Shown: piece by piece, positions 21,206-31,494 of the stretch | How the letters are laid out: each line of letters begins with the position of its first letter | How positions within the stretch are numbered: position 1 is the first letter of the stretch | NCBI RefSeq assembly: GCF_902635505.1 | Contig: NC_045426.1 | Span: 676,825,087 to 676,889,086 of the forward strand | Direction of reading: 5' to 3' | From: Sarcophilus harrisii | Taxonomy: Eukaryota; Chordata; Mammalia; Dasyuromorphia; Dasyuridae | Length of the DNA: 64,000 nucleotides | Program-made: the position numbers and the translations under genes | The notes under the pieces: model-generated | What the model saw: the letters and a program-made list of their open reading frames with translations, nothing else | Told to the model about the DNA's origin: nothing | Databases searched by the model: none

Positions 21206-21923
21206 CGCTTTAATTTTCAATCAAGTAAATCTTCTAATCACTAGAGGTGTCCAAAAAAGGAATGGGCTTCCTTGGGGGATGGTAGGCTCCCAAACACCAT
21301 AAGTGTTTAAGAAAAGTTTGGATTACCACTAGTTGGGTTTTGGAGTAGGATTATGGGTTCAGTAATGGGAATCAGTTATGGATTAATCTAGAGGGCTCCT
21401 GAGATTTCCTTCCTGCTCTGAGATTCTGTGATTCAAGAGGAGAAATGTCAGATTCAAAATCAAATCAACTGGTTTCAGATCCAATGTTCTTTCTGATCTA
21501 AAATGGAGATGAGAGACTAGCTCAAAGGAAACCTTTCCTATTTTGAAAATTCTCTGACTCATTTTTGTTTAAAAAACAAACAAAGCAATAAAGGCAATAA
21601 GAACTGAAAGCAAACAAGTCATACATGATTTTTATGCCTGTCCAGAGAGGCTTGTTAAATTGATTTGGAGGGTTAAGAGTCTCTGTAATGATTATAGTAT
21701 GTAGAATTTGTATCGAATCCAGTTTTCAACAAGCAGAAACCATCCTTAGAATATTCAGGGAGCCCATCACTTAGAAAATCTGCTCCTGTCAGGGCATAAT
21801 ATCATCAATAATCTTTGACCTTTTCTGCAAAAAATCATGGATGATGTCAAATCCCTAGGTGTGCCTCCTTATCTGATTTTCGTACAAACTAATTGAGATC
21901 TACAAACTTGGAACAATTTATTA

Positions 21924-22052
21924 TTTTTCTTTTTTTATGAAAGCTTTTTTATTTACAAAACATATGCATGGGTAATTTTTTCCAACTGACCCTTGCAAAA
22001 CCTTTTCTTTCAAATTATCCCCTCCTTCCTCCACCCCCATCTGGCAGGTAGT
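21924..22052 (-). mobile_element. Very short L1 3' end with perfect 17-bp target-site duplication
   Basis: Only about 129 bases of the L1 3' UTR are present in reverse: T-rich start, 'aaacatatgcatgggtaatt', 'acccttgcaaaacctttt', 'cccccatctggcaggtag'. CTTGGAACAATTTATTA occurs at both edges (21907-21923 and 22053-22069). The preserved duplication argues for a fairly young insertion. Confidence 0.93.
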
Positions 22053-22069
22053 CTTGGAACAATTTATTA

Positions 22070-22470
22070 GCAACAACTTATTAACGTTGAAAACCCTTTA
22101 GGTTTATGATATTGGGAAGGCTTGACTTTTGTGGCCCCCTCCAACTGCTTGCTACTGCTCTTTCTCTAGATTCCATGCCTCCTGTCTGGATTCTTCTGTC
22201 CTGGAAATTTCCAGCTGCTTAGATAATTGGCACCTACTTGTCCATAAGATCAGAGATGAGAAACCAGTGGGGTTGAGTGGAATGAGATCTTGTTCTTCCC
22301 AATGAAGCACTTGGGCTGCTTCTGTGCTGGACAGCAGACCTGTTGTTTGGAGCAGGCCAGGTTTGCCTCTAGGGAAACTGGGAAGAGTGACAGATCTCAT
22401 TGATGAGTGTGGACTGACCTTTTTTTCAAGTACTCAATAGACCTGCATTTTTTTTTAGAATTAGGTAAAC
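22070..22470. other. GC-richer single-copy-looking stretch
   Basis: About 22120-22420 has more even base composition than its surroundings and contains no repeat I know. A minus-strand frame of 82 codons spans it but has no recognisable domain. It could be conserved non-coding DNA or an old exon-like relic. Confidence 0.35.
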
Positions 22471-22474
22471 TGAT

Positions 22475-22665
22475 TTCTTTTTTTAAATTAAATTAAATTT
22501 TTTATTAAAGCTTTTTAATTTTCACAACATATGCTTGGATAATTTTTCAACATAAACCCTTGCAAAACCCTGTGTTCCAATTTCCCCCCTTCTCCCGACC
22601 TCCTCCCCTAGATAGCAAGTAATCCAATATATGTTAAACATGGTAAAAATATATATGTTAGGAAT
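22475..22665 (-). mobile_element. L1 3' end, reverse
   Basis: Order: 'attaaagctttttaattttc', 'aacatatgcttggataattt', 'tcaacataaacccttgcaaa', 'accctgtgttccaattt', 'taatccaatatatgttaaac'. Confidence 0.87.
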
Positions 22666-22694
22666 GGATCCCTCTCTTGCTAAGCTTTTTTTCC

Positions 22695-22829
22695 CCTTTG
22701 CTAAGGCAATTGGGGTTAAGTGACTTACCCAGGGTCACACAGCTGGGAAATATTAAGCGTTTGAGGCCAGATTTGAACTCAGGTTCTCCTGACTTCAGGG
22801 CTATCCACTGTACCACCTAGCTCCCCTTT
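22695..22829 (-). mobile_element. tRNA-derived SINE, short A-tailed type, reverse
   Basis: 'aaggcaattggggttaagtg', 'cccagggtcacacagctggg', 'atttgaactcaggttctcct', 'ccactgtaccacctagctcc'. Imperfect flanking repeats (TGCTAAGCTTT and TACTAAACTTT) may be the target duplication. Confidence 0.92.
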
Positions 22830-22984
22830 ACTAAACTTTAAAGATCATTTCACCCAAGGCTTTTCCACTAGGTAAGTAGCAGATCCCCTCTGGAGATCCA
22901 ATCATATCCTATGTAACCTCAATATCCTTCCCTATCATCCCACCCCCAAACCAAATAGGTCTCAACACTTTCCCCTATATTAAG

Positions 22985-23216
22985 GAGATAGACAGCTAGG
23001 TGGAACATGAGTAGAGTGCTGGAGTTGGAGGTAGGAAGACCTGAGTTCAACTCCCACCTCAGGTACTTAGCTTTGTGTGACCCTGGATGTCTCTCTCAAT
23101 TTCTTCATGTGTAAAATGGGTACCTACTTCACAGGTTGCTGTGAGAATAAAATGAAATAACGTGTCTATAGGCAGTTAACAAACTTTAAAATGTTATATA
23201 AATGATGCTGTTTTTC
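22985..23216 (+). mobile_element. CORE-SINE (THER/MIR-like)
   Basis: Head 'agacagctaggtggaacatg', 'gaagacctgagttcaactcc', then 'aatttcttcatgtgtaaaat', 'gttgctgtgagaataaaatg', and the end 'atgttatataaatgatgctg'. Confidence 0.75.
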
Positions 23217-23456
23217 TTATTATTTACAAATAAAAGTCTATTCTTTTTAGCATCACAATTTGTGATTTCTAAGAAAAGCATTGAATTCTCCCAAGGTAAT
23301 TCAAGGGATTGGCATAAAGTGGATGGCAAAAAGAAGGGAAGAGTGCTATAGCACAAATTCCTTTGGACAATCATAAAGTATAGAGAAACTGGGTTCAAGT
23401 CCCAGGCGTGCCCCTAATATAGCCAGCTTAGATCCAAAACTTTTACACAGTGAAGG

Positions 23457-23865
23457 ATGGAGGATATTTATCTGTCTGTCTATCTGACTGTGTGTCTGTC
23501 TATCTGTGCCTGTCACTCTGTCTGTCTATGTCTCTGTCAGTCTGTTTATCTGTGTCTTTCTGATTATCTGTATGTCTGTCTATCTATGTGTCTATCTGTG
23601 TGTCTGTTTGTGTCCATCTGTCTGTCTGTCAGCCTGCCTATCTGTATCTGTCTGTCTATCTATCTGTCTATCTGAATTTCTGTCTGAGTGTCTATCTATC
23701 TGTCTATCAGTCTAAATATCTGTCTATCTGTGTCTGTCTATCTGTGAGTCTGCGTCTGTTTGCCTATCTGTCTATCTATATGTCCATCTGGGGGTCTGTC
23801 TGTCAGTCTATCTCTGACTTCTGTCTTTCTGTTTGTTTATCTATCTATTCCTCCTGATCTATCTC
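23457..23865. repeat. CTGT/CTAT compound tetranucleotide array
   Basis: About 400 bases of interrupted CTGT and CTAT units. Cys/Leu/Ser/Val-rich frames here are readings of the array. Confidence 0.95.
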
Positions 23866-23884
23866 TTACCCCATGGACCTAGAT

Positions 23885-23998
23885 AGCTAAAGTGACCTTG
23901 TGCAGATCTCCCTCACTCAAATCCGATTCACTTGAAAATCATGGCATCACCTCCCTGATGTCATGGTCCTCCTCAAGGATGGAGGACAAATAACAATC
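23885..23998 (-). mobile_element. Recurrent ~150-bp element, type D, reverse
   Basis: 'accttgtgcagatctccctc', 'actcaaatccgattcacttg', 'atggcatcacctccctgatg', 'gtcctcctcaaggatggagg', 'acaaataacaa'. It matches the reverse of 42955-43140 and resembles 54160-54255. It ends exactly where tetranucleotide repeats resume. Confidence 0.65.
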
Positions 23999-23999
23999 T

Positions 24000-24265
24000 A
24001 TCTGGCTATTTATCTATTTCTATATTGATAGATATACATCTAGCTATATCTATGGATATATATAGTTATATGGATATATATATATATATATCTTTACATA
24101 CATAGATATACCTATCTATATAGGTAGACATATCTACCTATATAAACATAAACATGGTTATACATACATACATATGTGTTTGTAGAATATACACATATAC
24201 ATGTATGCATATATGCTCATATGTATAGATATATACACATATATCACAATGTACATACATTTGTG
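24000..24265. repeat. AT/GATA-rich low-complexity DNA
   Basis: Alternating TATA, GATA and ACAT runs between the type D element and a MIR fragment. Confidence 0.85.
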
Positions 24266-24267
24266 TG

Positions 24268-24365
24268 TGTGTGATTTGCTGAGAGTCACAGAGGTATGTG
24301 TCAGAAGTAGGATTTGAACCTAGGTCTTTCTAACTTTGATGCCAGTTATTTATCTACACAGCATA
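24268..24365 (-). mobile_element. MIR-type SINE fragment, reverse
   Basis: 'tttgctgagagtcacagagg', 'gtcagaagtaggatttgaac', 'ctaggtctttctaactttga'. Confidence 0.6.
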
Positions 24366-24379
24366 GAGGAATTTTATAA

Positions 24380-24678
24380 TCTGTCTCTCTTTGCTCCCTT
24401 TGTCTCTGTCTCTGTCTCTGTCTGTCTCTCTCTTTCTCCCCTCTTTCTCTTCCCCTCTCTTTCCTTCTTTCTCTCCTCTTTCTCTCTTTCCTTCTCTGCC
24501 TCTGTCTGTCTTTGTCTCTCTCCTTTCCTCCCTTCGTTTCTCCCTTCCTCTCTCCCTCCCTCCTTCCCTCCCTTCTTTTCTTCTTCTTCTTCTTCTTCTT
24601 CTTCTTCTTCTTCTTCTTCTTCTTCTTCTTCTTCTTCTTCTTCTTCTTCTTCTTCTTCTTCTTCTTCTTCTTCTTCTT
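24380..24678. repeat. Pyrimidine tract ending in a long (TTC)n array
   Basis: CTCT/CTGT/TTCC-rich sequence to about 24572, then an apparently perfect TTC array of roughly 34 units (about 24575-24678). The strand bias is total. Poly-Ser and poly-Leu frames come from this array. Confidence 0.97.
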
Positions 24679-24924
24679 TGCCTGAAATTTAGGCGTGCAT
24701 GTACTGTGGTTTCATTTCCTCAAATTAGACCAAGATAAAACAGTGGGCACCCACATCTACCATCTAAGACAGAGCTTCCTTATGTTTTATAGGGGCTAGA
24801 TTTGTTATGATACTGATGGAGAGAATTCTGAACTTTGGCAAACTTCTAATTATACAGATCAGCACCTCTGAAACTTAGAGTCCTTTTCTTAAAACTGCAA
24901 CTTCTGTTCTTAAAAAAATTGTCT

Positions 24925-25047
24925 CTGAAATGAAAAAAGTGAAGTGATTTACTCAGTCACCAGCCAATACATGTCAGAAGTAGGATTTAAGCCCAGGACT
25001 TCCTAACTTTGAGGTCAGCTCTCTATCCACTACCTTACCTGCTTCAT
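24925..25047 (-). mobile_element. MIR-type SINE fragment, reverse
   Basis: 'agtgaagtgatttactcagt', 'gtcagaagtaggatttaagc', 'ccaggacttcctaactttga', 'ctatccactaccttacctgc'. Confidence 0.6.
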
Positions 25048-25184
25048 GCTTTATTCAATAAATCTGATAATTGGCTTAAAATAGGTATGATTGACTGAAT
25101 GTTCTTTGAACTTCCCAAACTAACAGCCTTTTTACCTGTGTTAATCTGAACAAGTCACTCTCCCAAGGGAAGTGGACTAGATAA

Positions 25185-25345
25185 GATAGCTCTAGATCTG
25201 AAGGAATCCTCAGAGACCATCTAGTTTCTCATTTTATGGATGTGGAAACTGAGGTCCAAAAAGATTGTGCTTTTCCCAAAATCACACAGATAGTGTCACT
25301 TGTAAGATTTGAAACTAGAAGTCTTCTGACATTCAAACCATATCA
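25185..25345 (+). mobile_element. L3/MIR-like fragment
   Basis: 'gatctgaaggaatcctcaga', 'gaccatctagtttctcattt', 'ggatgtggaaactgaggtcc', 'aaaatcacacagatag'. Confidence 0.55.
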
Positions 25346-25389
25346 GATTACCTCCTCTTATACTTAAAAATCAGCTTCAAACTCTAAGC

Positions 25390-25512
25390 TGAATGGTCCT
25401 AAGCAACCCACTTAACCCTGCTTGCCTCAGTTTCCTCATCTGTAAAATGAGTCAAAGAAGTAAATGGCAACCACTTCAATATCTTTGCCAAGGAAACCGC
25501 ATGGAGTGGATT
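25390..25512 (+). mobile_element. RTE-tailed tRNA SINE, 3' half
   Basis: 'cttgcctcagtttcctcatc', 'gtaaatggcaaccacttcaa', 'tatctttgccaaggaaaccg'. The tail is cut by the start of the UFL1 retrocopy. Confidence 0.75.
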
Positions 25513-26827
25513 GGGTAGAGCCAAACCGGCTGGAGTTGTGCTATGGGCACAGGCGTGGGATGAGATCCAGGAAATGGCAGCAGACTTCCAATAGTGGTGT
25601 AGTTTGTGCAGAGATCAAGTAAGGGTATTATCAGAATGGGGCTATATATAAATTGTAACTAAATTGATTGAACAGAAACAGTTACAAGTAGTTCACACAC
25701 TTGACGGTAAACAATATATTATTTCTGTTCAAACAACTGAGGGATGAACTTCAAGTTTGTGGTGGTCTAGTAAACATTGTTAATCTACAGCTGGTAATTA
25801 ACATAGATCTGACTCATATTGAAAACAGAATTAGCAACATTATTAAGTCAGAGAAAAATGCTCAAGTAGTGTTAAAGGAGCTGATGGTTGAGAACTCTTT
25901 GGATCACTTAGCTGAAGAAGTAAACAACAAACTACAGGGAAATAAGACAAGTACCTATTTCAGAAACCTATGATTTCCCAGGAAACTTTGTGATACAGGC
26001 CCTCTCCTAGCATCCAGATCAACATATCATTGTACATACAAATAGACCATGACAACAGAGAATGATTTTTGCTGAGGCGTTTGTGGCATATGTAAGTGGT
26101 TTTTTAGTGCTATAATCCAGTTTACTCCAGTACTTTCTTTGATTCCTTACTCTAGATTTCAGGAAAAATTGCTTTTTTTGTGCTTAAGGAATTTATTCAT
26201 GGTGGGTGTTTAAAAGGTGCAGTTGTTAGAGGGAGACAAGTTAAAGCTATATTTGTTCCTGATATGTATATAAACAGAGCAACTGGATAGAATCCTTTTT
26301 GGGTAAAATGGCTATCTCGAATTTGATGCTTTTATCCAGATTTGGAATCCCACTTGCTGTGACTTATGTAAAGAAAAGATACCAAACTTCATGACCCTTG
26401 TTTTTGAAAGATGATTGTCTTGGTCAAGGAATTGTAGATCAGGTTGAAGCTTCAGTAAAAGAAACCATTAGCTTTAATTCCTGGGTGAATATTTTTGCCA
26501 TTACTGCCAAGTTCTTTAACAGCAGAGGATGCTGGAATATTGCTTCAGCCTTAATGAGAACTTTTGGCAAACAACCATTACCTGTGGTCTTTAATGATGC
26601 TATAGTAAGTGAAAAGTTTATAAATAACTGTACAGAGTTGATCGATGAATTGGTGCATCAGAAAGCTATAAAGGAAATGAAGACTAATCCAGTTCATTTA
26701 ATCACTGAAGATTTGAAATAGTCTCTTATCCTGGATAGTGTTAGTTCAAGTAAAAAGATAAAAAGGATGAATGATATAGGAAGAGATGATGGTGGAAATG
26801 CCAGAGAAATTGAAATTTAAAAGACCA

Positions 26828-27070
26828 TGATGATCATTTCTGATGGACGTGGCTCTCTTCAACAATGAGATGATTCAAGCCAGTTCCAATTGTTTAATGA
26901 TGAAGAAAGCCATCTACACCCAGAGAGAGGACTGTAGGAACTGAGTGTGGTCCATAACATAACATTTTCATTCTTTCTATTGTTGGTTGCTTGCATTTTG
27001 TTTTCTTTCCCAGATTTTTTCCTTCTTGATCTGATTTTTTTGGTACATCAAGATAACTGTGTGTGTGTGT

Positions 27071-27126
<56 letters not shown>

Positions 27127-27282
27127 TTGGAACTTACATATATTTAACATGTATTGGACTACCTGCCATCTAGGGAAGGAGGTGAGGGAAAGGAGGGGAT
27201 ATTTTGGAACAGAAGGCTTTGCAAGGTCATGTTCAAAAATTACCCATACATATGTTTTGTAAATAAAAAGCTTTAATAAAAC
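26828..27282 (+). mobile_element. L1 3' end inserted in the UFL1 retrocopy
   Basis: About 455 bases of an L1 3' UTR: 'ttctgatggacgtggctctc', 'agccatctacacccagagag', 'catttaacatgtattgga'-like sequence, 'ctacctgccatctagggaag' and 'aaataaaaagctttaataaa'. The 12-bp duplication TTTAAAAGACCA flanks it at 26816-26827 and 27283-27294. A (TG)n(TA)n microsatellite lies inside. Confidence 0.93.
27059..27122. repeat. (TG)n(TA)n(CA)n compound microsatellite inside L1
   Basis: TG units followed by about 20 TA units and a few CA units. The L1 copy at 63.2 kb lacks an array at the matching place. Confidence 0.95.
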
Positions 27283-27473
27283 TTTAAAAGACCAAGAAAA
27301 AAAGAAGGAAAGATGATGATAGGGATGATGAGACTCAGCAAATATCAAGAAGGAAAAAGCCTGAAATCACATTCATGTCACTGGAAGAAACTGAAAATGT
27401 TTTAAAGAAGGTATACAAGGATGGCTCTGAAGACTTTGTTACAGAACTTGCTGTACATTTAAGATACTTCCAT

Positions 27474-27613
27474 AGGGGGCAGCTAGTTGGTGCAGTTGAT
27501 AAAACAGCCCTGAAATCAGGAAGACCGGAGTTCAAATCTGACTTCAGACACTTAACACTTCCTAGCTGTGTGACCCTGAGCAAGTGACTTAACCCCAATT
27601 GCCTCATAAAGAA
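27474..27613 (+). mobile_element. tRNA-derived SINE, short A-tailed type, inserted in the UFL1 retrocopy
   Basis: 'agggggcagctagttggtgc', 'gaagaccggagttcaaatct', 'cctagctgtgtgaccctgag', 'cttaaccccaattgcctcat', then a short A-rich tail. The flanking 13-mers AAGATACTTCCAT (27461-27473) and AAGATATTTCCAT (27614-27626) differ at one base and fit a target-site duplication. Confidence 0.95.
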
Positions 27614-27714
27614 AAGATATTTCCATTGAAGTTATTTGGAAATATGTTCAGTAGATTCTGTATGCAGAGCTAGTAGGAAACATATAATCAAAGATTTACA
27701 AAATGAAGTGTCAA

Positions 27715-28505
27715 CATTATTATAGTGGCACCTTGGCACTCTTCTGCCTCATTGAATTTGGTATTTTATGCATTTCAATGAGGAAAAAAATTGCTTCAGC
27801 ACTTGACATTTGTTTGGCACTTGCAGCACTTGGTTGATGACTTAGTTGAGGAGTAGGGATGTTCCAGGAGTACTACCAACCCCTGGAGTTATGCCCTCAT
27901 GACCTCAACCATGGGCAGCATCTTCCCAGTGAACACAAGTGCAGAGGAAAATCAGGTTCGAGCCTATGAGACTGAGGTTGTGCACATTGATCTACAGGTC
28001 CTAGCACAGTTCCTGTAGGATGATGTGGCTACAGCACATAGTCTCCCTGCTCCCAAAACAGTAATACTGAAAAGGGAATGGAATAACCAACATGAACTAA
28101 CCAGGATACTCAGCAGAAGGAGAAGCATCAGGAGCAGGAGCAGTGGTGGTAGTATGAACAGCCAGGCACAGGTGATAGCAGCCCCCAGAGCTCTGGGCAG
28201 CAGAGGGGTTGGACCACAGCATCCAGCCTTCATACACGCTTCCCCCTAAGGAAATTTGGACTGCATGGGTTGTGGGAACAGTATAATGGAAAGGGTTTCT
28301 CTCAGAAAGTGAGTTGGGTAAAGAATAAAGGAGCCAGGCTGGACTGGGCTAGGCTGACCTGGTTTTCTACAGCTAGAAGTCCCACTTATTCCTTTGGAGA
28401 ACTGAGTGGGAAAGACTGTTAGACTGCAGATTGGAGACGTATTTCTCAAGGGAGAAATGCATTCAGTACTAGTCCTTTGTGCCACTCGTTGTGCCTTCTG
28501 GAACC
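27715..28505. other. Unidentified GC-richer segment interrupting the UFL1 retrocopy
   Basis: UFL1 similarity stops after 'KDLQNEVST' (about 27714) and resumes near 28507 with an 'NN...FEKG' equivalent. The 790 bases between are richer in GC than the rest and match no repeat I know. A frame from 28025 to 28246 is open for 74 codons, and an upstream extension of the same frame (about 27900-28020) has one stop. It is rich in Arg and Ser ('RRRSIRSRSSGGS'). There is no A tail. The 9-mer AAGTGTCAA occurs at 27706-27714 and 28516-28524. It may be a second retrocopy fragment or captured DNA; I cannot name it. Confidence 0.6.
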
Positions 28506-29490
28506 AATTAACAATAAGTGTCAAGGTACAGTGTTTGAAAAAGGAACAAAGTTCTTTATAGATGATGGGCAAATCAACCTTGCCAAGCACTTGCTGAAGA
28601 CTTTTTGTACATTTATCACTAATCTAACTTTCAGCATCTTAGCTGCTGATTTAATGATGGCAGTACAAGATCCTACTACCATAACAAGTGGGGAAAGAAA
28701 AAAAAGATTTTAGATAAACTCCTTTCACAAAACTCAATAACTCTCTGAACAGCAAAAGCTTAGCAAAAGTCTTCACTTTCTTTTCTGGACATTGTAGCAG
28801 ATGCTTGTAATATTGTGTTGAAAAAGAGAGATAAGAAAAAAAAAAAAAGAAAAAATATTATCCATCACAGACAAGTGTTAACTAAACAGTTGAAAGTCCC
28901 AAAGGAGCTAGCTCTTATTCTATATCTTACCTCAGTTCTGTTGTTTCAGTTCTCAACTCATTGTATGCTATATACACCTGGATGATGTGAATCACAAATC
29001 AGTGCTCTTCTTAGCAATATAATGCCAGAAAATCACTTCTATTCTGGCTAGATACCCACACCTAGCTGTGAAGCAGCCGACTAATCAGAATGAGAAAACT
29101 GGACAAGGAGATGACCAGTTGATTGGCCAAGTAGATAAAAAACATGAGAATGCTAACAATGTCATTCAAAAGGAAATTCAAGCAATTTCCACACCTATCA
29201 AGGAGCTTGTCCTCAAATCCAGAAAATCCGTTACAGAGTAGTAATGATTTTAATTGGATTTGGAATTTTTCATCTAGCCAGAATTATTTTTTTTAAAGAA
29301 ATGGTGACAAAACACTTCTCAGTTGAGTGTTTCAACCCTGCCTTATACAACCACATCTTGTTTAAGAAGCCATGTGAAATCTCTCCTATCAGCATACTCT
29401 ATGTTTTTATTCCAATTTTCTGGTTCTGAAATGTCACTGTTTTTGAATCACTGTTTTGAAATTTCTCTTTTAACATTATAATAAACAGTT

Positions 29491-31365
29491 ATGACTTGCA
29501 AGTTTATCATTGTCTTTCCAAATTCTGACTGAATAATTCCTTTCCTTTTGTCTTTTGTTCCTTGTGAAGTCATAAATGCTAGATTATCAATGACATTTGC
29601 AGTTTCTAGTGCAAACTTCTGTGCTCTTTTAACGTTTTGTTTTGTTTTTTGTTTTTGGTGGGGGCAGGGTAAAGATTTTTGGTGTCAGCAATGGGAATTT
29701 TCTAATATCCTTATTTGATTTAAAATTAATAGATAATGTCCCAGATTCAAAAGCCAAGAAAATTCTGTTATTGCATTTTTGAGGCTAAAGTTATTGTTTC
29801 TAATAATTGCATGATTGTATATCTCTCTTATGAATGAAAACTTGAAGGTGTGCAGAAATAGTAAAGGTGCCCTTACATTGTTTTTTGTGTTCTCTCCTCA
29901 AGGTCAGGATGCTCACTGCCTACAGGGTAGAAAGGAGGAAAAAAACCAAGGGAAGAGCTAAGAAACACAATTACTGTTGGGAAATTCGCATGAGTCTCAC
30001 TTATTAGCATTGTAGTCTTGGAGTCATTTAAACTGTTCCTGTAAGAAATCAATAAAAGTTTCTTTTTAAAAAACAAATTGGTGTGGTTTGTAGCTACAAA
30101 TTTCATTTAAAATACTTAGAAGAAATGCAACTTTTCTTACATTAGAGCTTACATTGAAGTCTAATGGTTGTGTGAATCATTCAAATTATCCTCACAATTT
30201 GCTAAGCAGCTCTGTCATGGTTTTGAATTGGGAGGGATTTGTATTTATATACATATTTTTTTTTCCTCAAGGGAATGTAATCATGTTGACTACTTTATAG
30301 AATTTAATGGTAAAACTAAATCACAAACCACATATACTTTAATGTTTGCAATCAGATTGATTTAATCTATTATACAATGTTATGAAAACAATAATGAGGC
30401 TTTCTTTTACTCCATCTTATCTCAGTTATGGTTGAGGTAAAAGGCAGTTGAGAGAGTTACCAAAAGAGCCTGAAGACTTAACATTCTATCGATACATTGG
30501 GTAGAAACTACAATTCAAGATAAAGGATATTTTCACATGGCTGATCAAAAAATACCCACTTCCTTGTGCTCAAACATTATATATTAATTTATAATTTGGT
30601 TTACTCGGTCTCAAAATATTTAGTTTTAATCTGTATAGTGGTCATAAAAAATAATCTTCCCAAATAAACATTTAAGTGCATCTGTGAATGTCAGGTGATG
30701 CTATTATTGTCACTGAGAAAGTGAAAGAGTTAGAAGCAAAAAAGTAAGAGTAATATTTTTACTGCCTATACTTTGTTCATGTTCAAATTGTGGTTTCAAT
30801 TTGAATCAGAGTAGTTCTGATTTTGCCCAAAATAAATAAAATAATTTTATTACATTGATCTGTTTTTGTAAAGAAAATCTAACATTATACATGCAAATAT
30901 CAAATAATTATTTTAATAAAATTGAAAGGATTAAAAGCCTTAAAAAAAAAGAAACCCCCATGGACAGTATTAACATGCTATGGTCCCTGAGGTTACAAAG
31001 AGTTATGCACAAATGAACAACAATAACAACAACCTCTGACTTCAAAACTATTGTACCAAATTGCCTCCCCCTGAGGTTTCCTGCAGTCCTGAGATTCTGT
31101 GACACAGATCTATGATTTTTGTTGTTGCTGTTACTGATTGAGACTGCTTTCTACATTCTGAAACCTTCTCCTGTTTCCTAAATATTTGCCTGAGTTCAGA
31201 ATGCTGAAGAAAAAAAATAATTCTAGGTATTCCAGAAATGTAATTCTTAAGCAAGTTTTTGTCTCTATCTATAGCTGAGTAAAGGATTGTTTTTGTAAAT
31301 TAGGTAATTTATGTTTATAGTAGCAGGAAAATCATTCAGAAATAAAGCAAGGCTGGCTTCATACA
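29491..31365. other. AT-rich stretch, part possibly UFL1 3' UTR
   Basis: To about 30075 this may be the 3' UTR of the UFL1 retrocopy, since an AATAAA at 30051 is followed by an A-rich run. Beyond that I see AT-rich DNA with no recognisable repeat or gene. A faint reversed L3 ending ('cctgagattctgtgacacag') lies near 31088. Confidence 0.4.
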
Positions 31366-31370
31366 GTGTG

Positions 31371-31402
<32 letters not shown>
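31371..31402. repeat. (GT)n microsatellite
   Basis: About 16 GT units with one early interruption. Confidence 0.95.
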
Positions 31403-31404
<2 letters not shown>

Positions 31405-31494
31405 CCATCTACACATGTATCTATCTTTATTTAGCATTTTAAGCTTCTAGACATAAAGATCAAATATGCTTAAATGATTTGGCATTTGACAACA

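Larger units (their letters stand above)
20690..21440 (-). mobile_element. L3/CR1 LINE 3' region, reverse, split
   Basis: The first part (20690-20904) has 'ggatagccaggatgataaa', 'gctatcttcaaatatgttga' and 'aaatgtgac'. After SINE and type A sequence it resumes at about 21235 with 'gaggtgtccaaaaaaggaat', 'gggcttccttgggggatgg', and ends 'tgctctgagattctgtgatt'. This order matches reversed CR1/L3, as at 51.6 and 52.2 kb. Confidence 0.6.
25515..29490 (+). pseudogene. UFL1: UFL1 processed pseudogene (E3 UFM1-protein ligase 1 retrocopy)
   Basis: This is an intronless, decayed copy of UFL1, whose product ligates the ubiquitin-like modifier UFM1 to targets at the ER. Recognisable segments follow the order of the roughly 794-residue protein: '[16 protein letters not shown]' and '[18 protein letters not shown]' (about 25740-25865), 'KEFIHGGCLKGAVV' (26190), 'NGYLEFDA' (26308), 'QGIVDQVEASVKE' (26425), 'VSEKFINNCTELIDELVHQK' (26606), 'NPVHLITEDLK' (26688), 'RRKKPEITF' (27340), '[17 protein letters not shown]' (28551), '[13 protein letters not shown]' (28637), 'LTSVLLFQFSTH' (28930), 'IKELVLKSRKSVTE' and a stop at 29239. 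The start lies near 25541, after a UFL1-like 5' leader. Many stops and frame changes rule out function. Three later insertions (26828-27282, 27474-27613, about 27715-28505) explain most of the excess length. The 3' end is uncertain: AATAAA occurs at 29480 and again at 30051, with an A-rich stretch after the latter. No target duplication was found. Confidence 0.93.

Noticed and set aside
22152-22400. 82-codon minus-strand frame as a possible exon
   Set aside because: No convincing splice sites, domain or codon bias; kept only as a candidate conserved block.
24336-24738. Poly-Ser and poly-Leu frames of 115-118 codons
   Set aside because: They translate the (TTC)n array and neighbouring pyrimidine tract.
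25515-29490. UFL1 as a working gene
   Set aside because: No introns, many stops and frame changes, and three insertions in the coding region. It is a retrocopy.
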